Shown piece by piece: positions 1 to 6,906 of a stretch of DNA of 64,000 bases. The translations under genes and the position numbers were made by a program. The stretch is from NCBI GenBank assembly GCA_021325095.1, contig JAJPHV010000060.1, forward strand, positions 1-64,000, written 5' to 3'. The notes under the pieces are model-generated. The model was not told where the DNA came from. It searched no databases and saw only the letters and a program-made list of their open reading frames with translations. Position 1 is the first letter of the stretch. The number at the start of each line of letters is the position of its first letter. This stretch comes from Chloroflexota bacterium. Lineage in GTDB: Bacteria; Chloroflexota; Anaerolineae; Aggregatilineales; UBA2796.

Positions 1-14
1 ACGCGACTCCAGCC

Positions 15-44
15 TTGATCATTGTTTTGGCGCTGTGGTAGAAT
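15..44 (+). promoter_or_regulatory. Sigma-70-type promoter of tRNA-Gln
   Basis: A TTGATC hexamer (15-20) and a TAGAAT hexamer (39-44) are separated by 18 bp. The expected start of transcription lies about 5 bases before the tRNA. The position and spacing fit a housekeeping promoter; no experimental support is visible. Confidence 0.55.
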
Positions 45-55
45 GAAGCGCATCT

Positions 56-127
56 TGGGGAGTCGCCAAGTGGCAAGGCAGCGGACTTTGGATCCGCTAT
101 TCGCAGGTTCGAATCCTGCCTCCCCAG
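56..127 (+). tRNA. tRNA-Gln (anticodon TTG)
   Basis: The sequence folds as a full cloverleaf. The acceptor stem TGGGGAG pairs with CTCCCCA, the anticodon stem GCGGA/TCCGC encloses the loop CTTTGGA with anticodon TTG, and the T arm is GCAGG-TTCGAAT-CCTGC. The discriminator base is G at 127 and the terminal CCA is not encoded, so it must be added by a CCA-adding enzyme; a candidate lies at 6893-9502. The gene decodes CAA and, by wobble, CAG glutamine codons. Confidence 0.95.
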
Positions 128-129
128 CC

Positions 130-360
130 TCATTTCACGAGTTCCACGATAGTTCCCTCTCCTGTCATGATTTTCGCCACCACGCCCAGGTGTAATTCAG
201 ATTGATAAGATTTGGCGGTGGGCGTCGGGGCAACTTCTGTTACCACCACGGGCATCACGGCAACAGCGGGGGCGCTCTGCGGCGATACCGCTACTGTCGA
301 GATGCCGAAGAACAGCAAACCAATGAAGAACAGCGGCGCAAAACAGCCCAATGTAACCAT
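130..360 (-). CDS. Small secreted or membrane-anchored hypothetical protein
   Basis: A 76-residue protein starting MVTLGCFAPLFFIGLL. The frame is open further upstream, but the ATG at 360 has an excellent GAGGAGG ribosome binding site and the upstream extension lies inside the neighbouring gene, so I chose 360. It has one hydrophobic N-terminal segment (residues about 4-24), then an Ala/Pro/Val-rich stretch and a short soluble tail. It follows the CPBP-like gene by 14 bases on the same strand, so the two are probably cotranscribed. I do not recognise a family. The reading frame could also be fortuitous, but the ribosome binding site argues for a real gene. Confidence 0.55.
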   Translation of the reverse strand: MVTLGCFAPLFFIGLLFFGISTVAVSPQSAPAVAVMPVVVTEVAPTPTAKSYQSELHLGVVAKIMTGEGTIVELVK

Positions 361-374
361 CGTTGCCTCCTCAC

Positions 375-1064
375 TTACAAAAAACGCACGACGAACAGCA
401 ACAGCAGATTGACCGCGATCTGGCACGACCAACTGGCAAACAACCCGAAGCGCTCCCGCACGTAGCTGTAGACGAAGTTGGCGATCAGGAACGACAAAGC
501 GATGACGAACGCTACAAACGGGAATTTTAACACCTCCAGTTGCGGGAAAAACAGGGCCGCAGACCATACTGCTCCGGCTGCGCTGGCGAAAATCAGGCCG
601 CGAGCAGCCTGAAATGCGCCGCGAAAATACAGCGTTTCAGCCAGCGGCATCGTGAAGGCCAGCACTTGAAAGACAGCAGAATCGGGCAGCCTGCCGAACA
701 CAGACAGCGAAATGCGCTGCAACTGCGGCGCGCCCACCGCCATCAACGGCACACCGACAATGGCCCCAAAGCCCAGCCCGATCAGCAGATTGCGCACGTT
801 CGGCGCTTCGATGCTCACTTTGTCCAGGATGATGGCAAGCAGCCCAACCAGCGCCAGCAGCGACCAGAGCAGCGTGTGGCGCACGTCGGCGGCCAGGTTG
901 GTCAGGCCAAGCAGCGCCAGGATCAGCAGGATGATATACGCAAAGGCCGGATCGATGGCACGCGGCGCGGGTTCAGCCTCCTCATCCTCGACCTCTTCGA
1001 CCTCTTCCGGGGGCATTTCCTCAACGGGCGCTTCCTCCTCCGGCACGTTGTCTAGATCGGTCAT
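375..1064 (-). CDS. CPBP-like intramembrane protein with degenerate active site
   Basis: A 229-residue protein. Residues 1-40 are very acidic (runs of Glu with Pro), followed by six or seven hydrophobic segments. The segment ETLYFRG (about residue 143) matches the first motif of CPBP (CAAX protease / bacteriocin-processing) intramembrane metalloproteases, normally EExxxR, but the first Glu is Ala. The second and third motifs should carry metal-binding His, yet FFPQLE and SCQIAVN at those places have none. This is therefore probably a non-catalytic family member. The ATG at 1064 follows GGAGGGG. A small membrane protein gene lies immediately downstream. The family call rests on one motif plus topology. 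Confidence 0.6.
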   Translation of the reverse strand: MTDLDNVPEEEAPVEEMPPEEVEEVEDEEAEPAPRAIDPAFAYIILLILALLGLTNLAADVRHTLLWSLLALVGLLAIILDKVSIEAPNVRNLLIGLGFGAIVGVPLMAVGAPQLQRISLSVFGRLPDSAVFQVLAFTMPLAETLYFRGAFQAARGLIFASAAGAVWSAALFFPQLEVLKFPFVAFVIALSFLIANFVYSYVRERFGLFASWSCQIAVNLLLLFVVRFL

Positions 1065-1084
1065 TTGTCGTTTCCCCTCCGGGC

Positions 1085-1126
1085 AAAGAAACGGCGCGCC
1101 CCGCTCAAGCGGCGAAGGGCGCGCCG
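1085..1126 (-). terminator. Hairpin terminator after the SH3/glycosidase-like gene
   Basis: A perfect 10-bp stem, CGGCGCGCCC (1092-1101) with GGGCGCGCCG (1117-1126), encloses a 15-base loop. On the minus strand it is followed by GTTTCTTTGCC. It lies 30 bases after the stop at 1156 and just before the next minus-strand start, as expected for a rho-independent terminator. Confidence 0.6.
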
Positions 1127-1155
1127 GACACTGGTCTGCGTGCTATGATCCCGCA

Positions 1156-2403
1156 CTACAGCAGAATGTTGTTGACATCCCACGCGGCATTTTGCCACGC
1201 CCCCGCGCCTGATAGTAACCAGGCGCAGGCCGGGATGCCAATCGCGGCGAATTTCTGGTAGGCGATCTGAACGGCCCCCGGCGACACCTGCACCGCATCA
1301 GCCGGGCCGACCTCCGTGCCGACGATAGGCTTGTCGCCGAACCAGGTCCGCCACTGCGCCACCGGCGGGTCGATGTCTTGCCCGCTCGGATCGGCCCAAT
1401 AATAATGCACGCCGATCCAGTCCGCCGCCTGGATCGCCCCCCTCGCGCCCGCCACGAACGTCGCCTCGTTCATCCGGATTCCAGGCACGTCGCCGCCGGG
1501 GGACATGGCCGGGAAGCCAAGCTTCGCGCCGGGGAAAAACTGGCGATAGGCGGCGGCAACGGCCAGCCACCAGTTGGCGAACTCCTCGCCATTCTGCCAG
1601 GCAATGCCCCAGCCCTCGTTGGCGATGTTCGGCTCATTGCCGATGGCGATCAGCAAGGGCTGGTCGCTGCCGTGGACCGCCGCATATTCTTGCAAAATAG
1701 GCACGGTCAGGTCGATAAACCGTCGCGGTGTGGAAGGCCGTTCGTGGGTACACGCCCGAAAAATGAACGACTTCACCCCCGCCTCACGCAGAGGTTGGAT
1801 GGTGCGGGCCGCCTGGTTCGGCTCGTAGGCGCAGATCAACGCGAACTCAATGCGGTTGCGGCGCGCGATGTCAAGCTGCCGGGCGTCGGGCGCCCAGCCG
1901 CCCGCGCTCGTGCCCACGCCCCGCTGGTTGGCCGTGAACGACAGCGCCCACGAGGGAGACCCCGCTGGTGTGACAGGCGCGACAGGAGAGGCGATGGCCT
2001 GCGGAGCCTGTACCACATCGTCGGCTGGCTCCGCGAAATCGATGGCAATCCAGCCCTGCCCGTCTGCTGTCCTGTACCACGTGTAGTTATCCATCACGAC
2101 GGGGTTGGCATCGAGGATCGCAAACACCGTGCCTTTATCGTACTGGCCGACCACCGGCGCATTGATCCCCGGCTGCGAGCGGATTCTCAGGAATGACAGA
2201 TTGGAGGCAGGCCGCAAACGGCGCTGGCCTGTTACCGCAGGCGGTACAACAAAACCAGCCGCGCCCGGCGTCACGCCAAGCGCGGCCATCAATTCACCTG
2301 CCGGAATCAGGATCACTGTGCCGTCAGTGCCCATCTGTACCCGCACCTGAGTTGCAGGGTCAAGTGCCGCGAGTGAAGCTTTGAGGACATCGAGGATAGG
2401 CAT
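1156..2403 (-). CDS. SH3b domain plus TIM-barrel glycosidase-like protein
   Basis: A 415-residue protein. Residues 1-50 form a short domain of unknown identity. Residues about 62-128 look like a bacterial SH3 (SH3b) domain with the hallmarks LRIRSQPG, GTVFAILD and GWIAIDFAE. Residues about 150-415 resemble a glycoside hydrolase TIM barrel of the clan A type: IGNEPN (likely acid/base Glu), VHYYWAD and VGTEVGP (likely nucleophile Glu). No signal peptide or membrane segment is visible at the N-terminus, which is odd for a wall-binding enzyme. The start at 2403 has GGAG 8 bases upstream. A strong hairpin lies after the stop. The substrate cannot be inferred. Confidence 0.65.
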   Translation of the reverse strand: MPILDVLKASLAALDPATQVRVQMGTDGTVILIPAGELMAALGVTPGAAGFVVPPAVTGQRRLRPASNLSFLRIRSQPGINAPVVGQYDKGTVFAILDANPVVMDNYTWYRTADGQGWIAIDFAEPADDVVQAPQAIASPVAPVTPAGSPSWALSFTANQRGVGTSAGGWAPDARQLDIARRNRIEFALICAYEPNQAARTIQPLREAGVKSFIFRACTHERPSTPRRFIDLTVPILQEYAAVHGSDQPLLIAIGNEPNIANEGWGIAWQNGEEFANWWLAVAAAYRQFFPGAKLGFPAMSPGGDVPGIRMNEATFVAGARGAIQAADWIGVHYYWADPSGQDIDPPVAQWRTWFGDKPIVGTEVGPADAVQVSPGAVQIAYQKFAAIGIPACAWLLSGAGAWQNAAWDVNNILL

Positions 2404-2433
2404 GGCGAAAGCTCCGGCGACTCAGTATTTGAC

Positions 2434-3489
2434 TCAGTATTTGCGGACGACGGGACGGTAGACGGTGGGTTTGCGCGCCTGCAATGTCTGGAATTCTTCC
2501 CGGAAGTGGCGCACCTCGTCCAGATCGATGCGGGCCACGCAGTAGCCCTCCACCGGGACAGGTTTCCGGTTCTCCACTTTGGGCGCAGCCTTTTTCGGTT
2601 CCGGTTTTGGTTCGGCGGGTTTGGCTTCCGGCGCTTTGCCGGCGTCGCCGGCAGGCGCGGCCTCGCCCTCTTTTTTAGCTTCAGCCTCGACCTTGACCTC
2701 GGCTTCCTTCTTGCCTTCGGCCTCGGAGGTTTTCTTCTCGTCCTTGACTTCCGTTTTAGCCTCGGGTTTCGCCTCGTCGGCATTGGCCGCCGGTTCAGTT
2801 TCCAACCAGGCGTAGACTTTGCCGCGTGGCCCGACGATCATACTTTCGCCGCCAAAACTCATGGTCACGTCCTCTCCGACGCGGTTGGCGGCGGCCACAA
2901 ACATGGCGTTTTCGTAAGCCCGCGCCCGGACGTAAGTCTTCCACTCGTCGATATAGGTCGTTTCCCAGTTGCCCAGGACGCACAACAACTCTGCGCCATC
3001 CAGCGCCAGGCTGCGCGACACTTCCGGGAACGCCAGGTCCCAGCCCAGCATCATGCCGATCTTGCCGATCTCCCCCGTGTCAATGACGGGCATTTTGTAG
3101 CCCTCGCGGAAGGCCATTCGCTCCTCGCCGCGCAGGTGGATCTTGTTGTACATGCCGAGCAGTTCCCCTTCCGGCCCGACCAGCACCGCCGAGTTGTAGA
3201 GAATGCTCTCGACTTTTTCTTTGGTCGCCAGTCCGAAGGCGATGTATACACCTGCATCGGCGGCCCGCTGCGCCATGAGGTTGATGGCCGGGCCAGGCAC
3301 ACGCTGCGCCAGTTCGGTGAACCGGACGCCCAGTTCATACCCGCACGTAATCAGTTCCGGGAAAATAATCAGGTCAACTTTTTGCTGCGAGACAATCTTA
3401 GAGACGAAATCCGACATCCGGACGAGATTGTTCTCGGAATTGCCCAGTTCGGGTTTCATCTGAACGGTTGCAACCGTGATTTCACGCAT
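2434..3489 (-). CDS. Carbon-nitrogen hydrolase (nitrilase) family protein lacking the catalytic Cys
   Basis: A 351-residue protein. Residues 1-225 follow the nitrilase/amidase fold: PELITCGYE carries the catalytic Glu and NKIHLRGEE the catalytic Lys. Where the family has a Cys before (Y/W)D-x-x-FPE, this protein reads MMLGWDLAFPE, so the nucleophile is Gly (codon ggc). About residues 222-315 are an inserted Ala/Lys/Glu/Pro-rich, highly charged segment, after which the fold resumes with EGYCVARIDLDEVR. The intact reading frame and good ribosome binding site (GAGGAG) suggest an expressed protein. It may be a binding or regulatory pseudo-enzyme. The hydrolase family assignment is firm; activity is doubtful. 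Confidence 0.8.
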   Translation of the reverse strand: MREITVATVQMKPELGNSENNLVRMSDFVSKIVSQQKVDLIIFPELITCGYELGVRFTELAQRVPGPAINLMAQRAADAGVYIAFGLATKEKVESILYNSAVLVGPEGELLGMYNKIHLRGEERMAFREGYKMPVIDTGEIGKIGMMLGWDLAFPEVSRSLALDGAELLCVLGNWETTYIDEWKTYVRARAYENAMFVAAANRVGEDVTMSFGGESMIVGPRGKVYAWLETEPAANADEAKPEAKTEVKDEKKTSEAEGKKEAEVKVEAEAKKEGEAAPAGDAGKAPEAKPAEPKPEPKKAAPKVENRKPVPVEGYCVARIDLDEVRHFREEFQTLQARKPTVYRPVVRKY

Positions 3490-3581
3490 TGAAACTCCTC
3501 AAGTTATGGGATGGGTTGGGACGGTACACGGCAGGCGGGGCCTTACGCACGCCCCATTTCCACATGCCGTAAGCGATCTTA

Positions 3582-3899
3582 TTATCTAGCGGATGGCCCG
3601 ATTGCGCCAGCACCATTCCGCAGCGTTTCGATGGCCTGCCCAGAGGCTTCAAGCGAGCGGCGCAGCAATTCCTTATCGGCGGACTGTTCCTTTTCGATCT
3701 GATCCAGCCCGTCGAGCAGAGCAGGATTGGCGCTTTTTAACCATATCAGCCTGACGCTGTGCATGTGCGCGAACATCTGTCCGGCGTTGCGCCCTTTGGA
3801 GGGCGGCTTGCTGCCAAGCGCTGCCGGCTTCAGCGCATCCAGCATGCAAAGGTTGATCCGGTTCTGGACGTTCCAGGTTTCGATGAGTTGCTCGTCCAT
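3582..3899 (-). CDS. Short DinB/YfiT-family protein, probably C-terminally truncated
   Basis: A 105-residue protein resembling the N-terminal helices of DinB-like metal-dependent four-helix proteins. It carries a His in the second helix (MFAHMHSVRLIWLK), a common metal ligand position. Family members usually run to about 150 residues and end with a second His cluster (HRGQ-like); here the protein stops at GAIGPSAR and the last helix is absent. I could not find the missing part in another frame downstream. The ATG at 3899 is preceded by GAGAGGTGG, and a near-perfect promoter lies upstream, so it is probably expressed. A GTG three codons earlier is an alternative start. Confidence 0.6.
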   Translation of the reverse strand: MDEQLIETWNVQNRINLCMLDALKPAALGSKPPSKGRNAGQMFAHMHSVRLIWLKSANPALLDGLDQIEKEQSADKELLRRSLEASGQAIETLRNGAGAIGPSAR

Positions 3900-3934
3900 A
3901 TACGCCACCTCTCGGCCTGTACCAAATGGGGTAG

Positions 3935-3963
3935 AATATAGTACAATTGTTCTAGCTTGTCAA
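3935..3963 (-). promoter_or_regulatory. Near-consensus sigma-70 promoter of the DinB-like gene
   Basis: On the minus strand TTGACA (3958-3963) and TATATT (3935-3940) are separated by exactly 17 bp. This is one of the two best promoter matches seen in the window. It would start transcription about 28 bases before the ATG at 3899. Confidence 0.7.
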
Positions 3964-4061
3964 CGAGAGCGAAGGTCAGCCAACCGCAGGGCTGGTTTGG
4001 CATATGACGGCTGGCACGGGCTTGCTAAAATCACTTTACCGCTTGCTGAGGAGACCAAAGG

Positions 4062-4739
4062 ATGAGCTTTGTTTTTGACGGGCGGCTTTCGGATTCCCGT
4101 TTTGTCGAGATGATCTGGCGCACTCGAAGTGAGGGTGGTGGCTCTTTTACCTCGACTGCCGCCAGCCACTGGGAGATGGTTGTAACGAAGCAAAAGGACG
4201 GGACAATCGTCTCGCTACGTGGGCCAGAGACGACAGCGTCCCTTGCTCCCATCCCGGAGGATGCGGAGTTTTTTGGCATCGTCTTTAAGCATGGCACGTT
4301 TATGCCCCATCTGCCTGTCAGCCATCTCGTGGATGGCGCGGTCCATCTACCTGTCGGGGTCGGCAGATCCTTCTGGCTGCATGGTTCGACATGGGAACTG
4401 CCCGACTACGAAAATGCAGACACATTTGTGGATAGGCTGGTGCGTCAAGGTCTGCTGGTACACGATGGCCTCGTTGACGACGTGCTCCGGGGCCATCCAC
4501 CTGCGCTCTCCATCCGCTCGGTACGGCGGCGCTTCTTGCGGGCCACCGGGTTAACGCAAGGCACGTTGTTTCAAATCGAGCGCGCCCGTCGGGCCGCCAC
4601 GCTTCTTGAACAGGGTGTCTCGATCCTCGACACTGTTGAACAGGCTGGTTATTTTGATCAATCCCATCTGACCAGATCGCTAAAGCGCTTCATCGGGCAG
4701 ACCCCCGCCCAAATCCTCCGCATGAACGGGTCTGCGTAG
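4062..4739 (+). CDS. AraC-family transcriptional regulator
   Basis: A 225-residue protein. Residues about 150-220 form an AraC-type double helix-turn-helix with ARRAATLLEQGVSILDTV (first helix pair) and AGYFDQSHLTRSLKRFIG (second), the latter matching the conserved family signature. The N-terminal part, with the conserved-looking HWEMVVTKQKDG segment, is probably the sensor domain. The ATG at 4062 has GAGGAGACC upstream. It is followed within 100 bases by a dihydrofolate-reductase-like gene on the same strand, which it may control. The imperfect palindrome CCAACC...GGTTTGG near 3979-3999 could be its operator, but that is weak. Confidence 0.85.
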   Translation: MSFVFDGRLSDSRFVEMIWRTRSEGGGSFTSTAASHWEMVVTKQKDGTIVSLRGPETTASLAPIPEDAEFFGIVFKHGTFMPHLPVSHLVDGAVHLPVGVGRSFWLHGSTWELPDYENADTFVDRLVRQGLLVHDGLVDDVLRGHPPALSIRSVRRRFLRATGLTQGTLFQIERARRAATLLEQGVSILDTVEQAGYFDQSHLTRSLKRFIGQTPAQILRMNGSA

Positions 4740-4832
4740 ATGTCCCTTTTGTACAAGACCCTGCCTTTTGGCTCGGCTATGATTCAGACGTTGGCGATCA
4801 ACAGCGAATCAACAGCAAATAAGGAGCACACC

Positions 4833-5369
4833 GTGAGGGAAATAGTCGTAACCGAGTTCCTGTCCCTGGATGGCATCATGGAAGACCCGGCCTGGACATC
4901 CCCCTATTGGAATGACGAGATTGCCAAGTTCAAGGGCGAAGAGACATCCGCCAGCGATGCCTTGCTCCTGGGGCGCGTGACGTATCAGGGCTTTGCGGCA
5001 GCCTGGCCGCAGAGCAAAGATGAAGGCGCGCCTTACTTTAACAGCGTGCGCAAATACGTAGTGTCAACGACCCTGGACAGGGTGGAGTGGAACAACTCGA
5101 AGCTGATCAAAGGCAACATCGTGGAGGAAATCACCAAACTCAAGCAGCAGGACGGCCTGGACATTACGGTGCACGGCAGCGCCACGCTTGTACAAACGCT
5201 CATGCAGCATGATCTGGTGGACTGCTACCGGCTGCTGATCTACCCGGTACTTGTGGGCAAAGGCAAGCGTCTCTTTCAAGCGGGAATTACGGCCACGCTG
5301 AAACTTGTGGAAGCACGATCATTCAGCTCAGGCGTGGCAGCCCTCATCTATGAACCGGCTCGGAAATAG
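4833..5369 (+). CDS. Dihydrofolate reductase family protein (RibD C-terminal fold)
   Basis: A 178-residue protein of the RibD_C/YyaP group: VTEFLSLDGIMEDP at the N-terminus, ALLLGRVTYQGFAAAWPQ in the middle and LIYPVLVGKGKRLF near the end are typical family blocks. I chose the GTG at 4833 because AAGGAG lies 8 bases upstream and homologues begin just before this point; the frame is open back to 4740. These proteins bind NADPH-like cofactors but most have no known substrate, so folate reduction should not be assumed. It is probably in an operon with the AraC regulator. Confidence 0.85.
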   Translation: MREIVVTEFLSLDGIMEDPAWTSPYWNDEIAKFKGEETSASDALLLGRVTYQGFAAAWPQSKDEGAPYFNSVRKYVVSTTLDRVEWNNSKLIKGNIVEEITKLKQQDGLDITVHGSATLVQTLMQHDLVDCYRLLIYPVLVGKGKRLFQAGITATLKLVEARSFSSGVAALIYEPARK

Positions 5370-5382
5370 CGCACAGCGCATT

Positions 5383-5427
5383 TGCCCCACCCCTTAGCCC
5401 CTTCTCCGCTTCGCAGAGAGGGGGAAG
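5383..5427. repeat. Dispersed G/C palindrome, copy 1
   Basis: A C-rich left arm (CCCCACCCC, then CCCCTTCTCC) is followed by GCTTCGCA and GAGAGGGGG, giving a hairpin. It sits between the convergent genes ending at 5369 and 5436, so it may serve as a bidirectional terminator. Related copies lie at 9548, 17842, 48341, 51213 and 53641. Confidence 0.6.
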
Positions 5428-5435
5428 CGAGCATC

Positions 5436-5891
5436 CTAATACCCGATAGGCTGGTGGCGCAGCAGCAGCCCGCGCAGCACGATCCCGGTTCCAATGGCGA
5501 TGAAGGTTACACCGACGAAGGTGGCCTGCAACGAGGCCACGCCCTGCGCGGCCAGCAGCATACTCACGCTCAGGCCAAAGAGCGCCGTGCTGGCGAGCAG
5601 GCCGCGTGACTGCCGCCGCACCAGTGAGACCAGGAACCACAGCGCCGCCAGCACAGCCACCGAGAGCGGCCACCAGGTTACGACCTGGGCAGGCAGCAAT
5701 CCCTGGATAAGCAGCAGCGAAAATACGGTCACGATAATCAACGCCAGGATGACCAGGATGGCCGTCCAGTTGACGATGAACGGCAGGCCGGGGCGACGCA
5801 GCAATACACGCCGTCCTTCAACAGGCTCGACGACTTCGGCGGCCTCAGCCTCTACTGCGGGCGCTGCTTTTGGGCGTCTAAGGAGCCGCAT
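5436..5891 (-). CDS. Hypothetical membrane protein with four transmembrane segments
   Basis: A 151-residue protein. Residues 1-35 are a cytosolic Arg/Ala/Glu-rich tail; four hydrophobic segments follow at about 38-65, 72-92, 98-115 and 120-142. The C-terminus is short (RHQPIGY). The start at 5891 has AGGA upstream. I do not recognise a family. The gene is followed by a cupin gene on its upstream side on the same strand (28-base gap), so the two may be cotranscribed. Confidence 0.6.
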   Translation of the reverse strand: MRLLRRPKAAPAVEAEAAEVVEPVEGRRVLLRRPGLPFIVNWTAILVILALIIVTVFSLLLIQGLLPAQVVTWWPLSVAVLAALWFLVSLVRRQSRGLLASTALFGLSVSMLLAAQGVASLQATFVGVTFIAIGTGIVLRGLLLRHQPIGY

Positions 5892-5918
5892 GAATTCTTA
5901 ATCCTGGTGCGCTGGCTA

Positions 5919-6329
5919 TTATTGTTTGGGGCTTTCGACGCATTGTGCCCCGCGCGGGCCGATGATGGCAGCATGGCGCACGCCGCGCGGTAGCTCCATC
6001 CGGTCACCGGGGCGCAACACGATGCTCTGGTTGACATCCGGCAACACGACCTCGATGGAACCTTCTACGCAGTACAGAACTTTGCTGTAACCGTGACTAC
6101 GGGCCGTGTAGCGGAAATTTGGCCCGTTTGACCAGGCATAGGGTCGCAGCCCCTCCTGTTCCATTTTTTGCGTGATGGTGTGGTAAGTGGGGTGCTGGCC
6201 GCCACGCCAGCGAATAATTTTTACATCTTTGATGGGATTGGTGGCTGCCTGGTTGTCTGTGTTGCCTAAACTGCTGCCTGAACTGCCTATATTGCCATTA
6301 TTTCGATCTTTTTTCTCACTCACGTTCAT
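5919..6329 (-). CDS. Cupin-domain protein
   Basis: A 136-residue protein. Residues 1-35 are a polar Asn/Ser/Gly-rich leader. Residues about 65-130 form a single cupin barrel: the blocks RSHGYSKVLYCVEGSIEVVL and VLRPGDRMELPRGVRHAAI correspond to cupin motifs 1 and 2, with His and Glu-like ligands only partly kept. The start at 6329 has AAGGAG upstream; a longer open frame to 6536 is rejected because it overlaps the acetyltransferase gene. The function is unknown: cupins range from oxygenases to sugar-binding proteins. Confidence 0.75.
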   Translation of the reverse strand: MNVSEKKDRNNGNIGSSGSSLGNTDNQAATNPIKDVKIIRWRGGQHPTYHTITQKMEQEGLRPYAWSNGPNFRYTARSHGYSKVLYCVEGSIEVVLPDVNQSIVLRPGDRMELPRGVRHAAIIGPRGAQCVESPKQ

Positions 6330-6375
6330 CAGTCGTTGCTCCTTAAATGCAAGTTGTGATCTACGACGGCAATGA

Positions 6376-6906
6376 TTAGCGCAAGTCTTTTTCGAGCACC
6401 CAACACGGCTCAACCACTTGCCGGGTGCGCCCCTCATGATCGACGTAGTGCCAGCGCCCGGCGTCCTCGGTGAATACCCGGAAACCCATACGCTCGTACA
6501 AACGGCGCGCCCCCGGGTTGTCCTTCGCGGCGGCAATGCTGACGGAGTGATAGCCGCGTTCGATCAAGATCGCCTCGGCCTCACGGAGCAGCGCCGTCCC
6601 GATCCCCTGCCGCTGGAAAGCATCCATGACCCGCAGCGAGTAAAGGTAAGCGCGCTTTGTGCCATCGGTGTAGAAATCATCCACGCTCTCCAGCTGGATG
6701 AAGAGCTGGCCCACCGGCCAGCCATTCACATCGGCCAGCAGCATCAGCCGCCGTCCGGCTTTCTGATCCTCGAACGCCTTCTGGAATACCCGCCGAAAAT
6801 GCGTGTATTCGCCATACCACTCCAGTTTGGGCAGGTCGGACTGCTCGGCCCGGCGAAAGACCACCTTCATTTGCAGCAGCATTGTGTGGCGTTCAGTCGC
6901 CGTCAT
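6376..6906 (-). CDS. GNAT-family N-acetyltransferase
   Basis: A 176-residue protein with the GNAT core: LYSLRVMDAFQRQGIGTALL contains the acetyl-CoA pyrophosphate-binding motif Q-x-x-G-I-G-T-A, and VSIAAAKDNPGARRLYERMG is the typical C-terminal block with the NPGARRLYERMGF signature. The ATG at 6906 has GAGGGG 7 bases upstream and overlaps the end of the upstream CCA-adding fusion gene by 14 bases, which suggests translational coupling. The substrate is not predictable. Confidence 0.85.
   Translation of the reverse strand: MTATERHTMLLQMKVVFRRAEQSDLPKLEWYGEYTHFRRVFQKAFEDQKAGRRLMLLADVNGWPVGQLFIQLESVDDFYTDGTKRAYLYSLRVMDAFQRQGIGTALLREAEAILIERGYHSVSIAAAKDNPGARRLYERMGFRVFTEDAGRWHYVDHEGRTRQVVEPCWVLEKDLR

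Noticed and set aside
3976-4000. AraC operator near the regulator gene
   Set aside because: CCAACC and GGTTTGG form only an imperfect repeat, so I did not list it as a feature.
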